This document shows positions 5,761 through 5,812 of a stretch of 5,812 nt of DNA, piece after piece. Both the position numbers and the translations under genes were made by a program. Source of the DNA: Planctomycetaceae bacterium (GTDB lineage Bacteria; Planctomycetota; Planctomycetia; Pirellulales; UBA1268); contig CANHYS010000168.1 in assembly GCA_947464585.1 (NCBI GenBank), positions 1 through 5,812 of the forward strand, in the 5' to 3' direction. The notes under the pieces are model-generated. The model ran no database searches and was not told the origin of the DNA. It saw only the letters and a list, made by a program, of their open reading frames with translations. Position 1 is the stretch's first letter; each line of letters starts with the position of its first letter.

Positions 5761-5812
5761 ATGTCTGACCCTGCCCGCCGTGTGACCGTTCTTGATCTCG
5801 CGGCCGCCAAGC
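5761..5812 (+). CDS. Start of a CDS cut by the right edge, possibly 3-methyl-2-oxobutanoate hydroxymethyltransferase (PanB)
   Basis: An ATG at 5761 opens a frame with no stop through the edge (17 codons). It encodes MSDPARRVTVLDLAAAK, which resembles the N-terminus of PanB, where a VTV-type strand and a short helix ending in Lys precede the LTAYD motif. That motif would lie just outside the window, so the identification is tentative. PanB makes ketopantoate from 2-oxoisovalerate in pantothenate and coenzyme A synthesis. No Shine-Dalgarno is visible, which matches several other starts here. The gene is divergent from the secreted protein gene, with 116 bases between the starts. Confidence 0.5.
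   Translation, partial: MSDPARRVTVLDLAAAK

Overview
The window reads as chromosomal housekeeping DNA from a GC-rich planctomycete, probably a Pirellulales-type lineage. The evidence is the order trigger factor - clpP - clpP, the ClpP and trigger factor sequence style, Ala/Pro-rich tails and weak Shine-Dalgarno sites. The lineage call is inferred from protein style, not from a search. I see no mobile element, CRISPR array, phage gene or obvious new multi-gene system.

Layout. Positions 1-526 (minus) hold the first 175 codons of a putative lipoprotein that runs off the left edge. Positions 619-3555 (minus) hold a three-gene proteostasis cluster, transcribed tig, then clpP1, then clpP2. Upstream of tig on the same strand is tRNA-Gly(GCC) at 3772-3844, with a consensus TATAAT box about 70 bases before it. 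Positions 4094-4828 (plus) encode an FHA-domain protein with a long acidic, Ala/Pro-rich linker and a short hydrophobic tail. Converging on it at 4934-5644 (minus) is a secreted two-module protein of unknown function. Divergent from that gene, the first 17 codons of another CDS start at 5761 (plus) and run off the right edge; its N-terminus resembles PanB.

How the genes work together. Trigger factor binds nascent chains at the ribosome, and the two ClpP paralogues form the proteolytic chamber that degrades unfolded or tagged proteins when paired with a Clp ATPase. No clpX or other ATPase gene is in the window; the next gene downstream is the lipoprotein instead. The FHA protein should read phosphothreonine signals, but no kinase is present here. 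The intergenic stretches (527-618, 1222-1311, 1954-2058, 3556-3771, 3845-4093, 4829-4933, 5645-5760) hold only short stem-loops and promoter-like boxes, listed separately. No non-coding stretch exceeds 300 bases.
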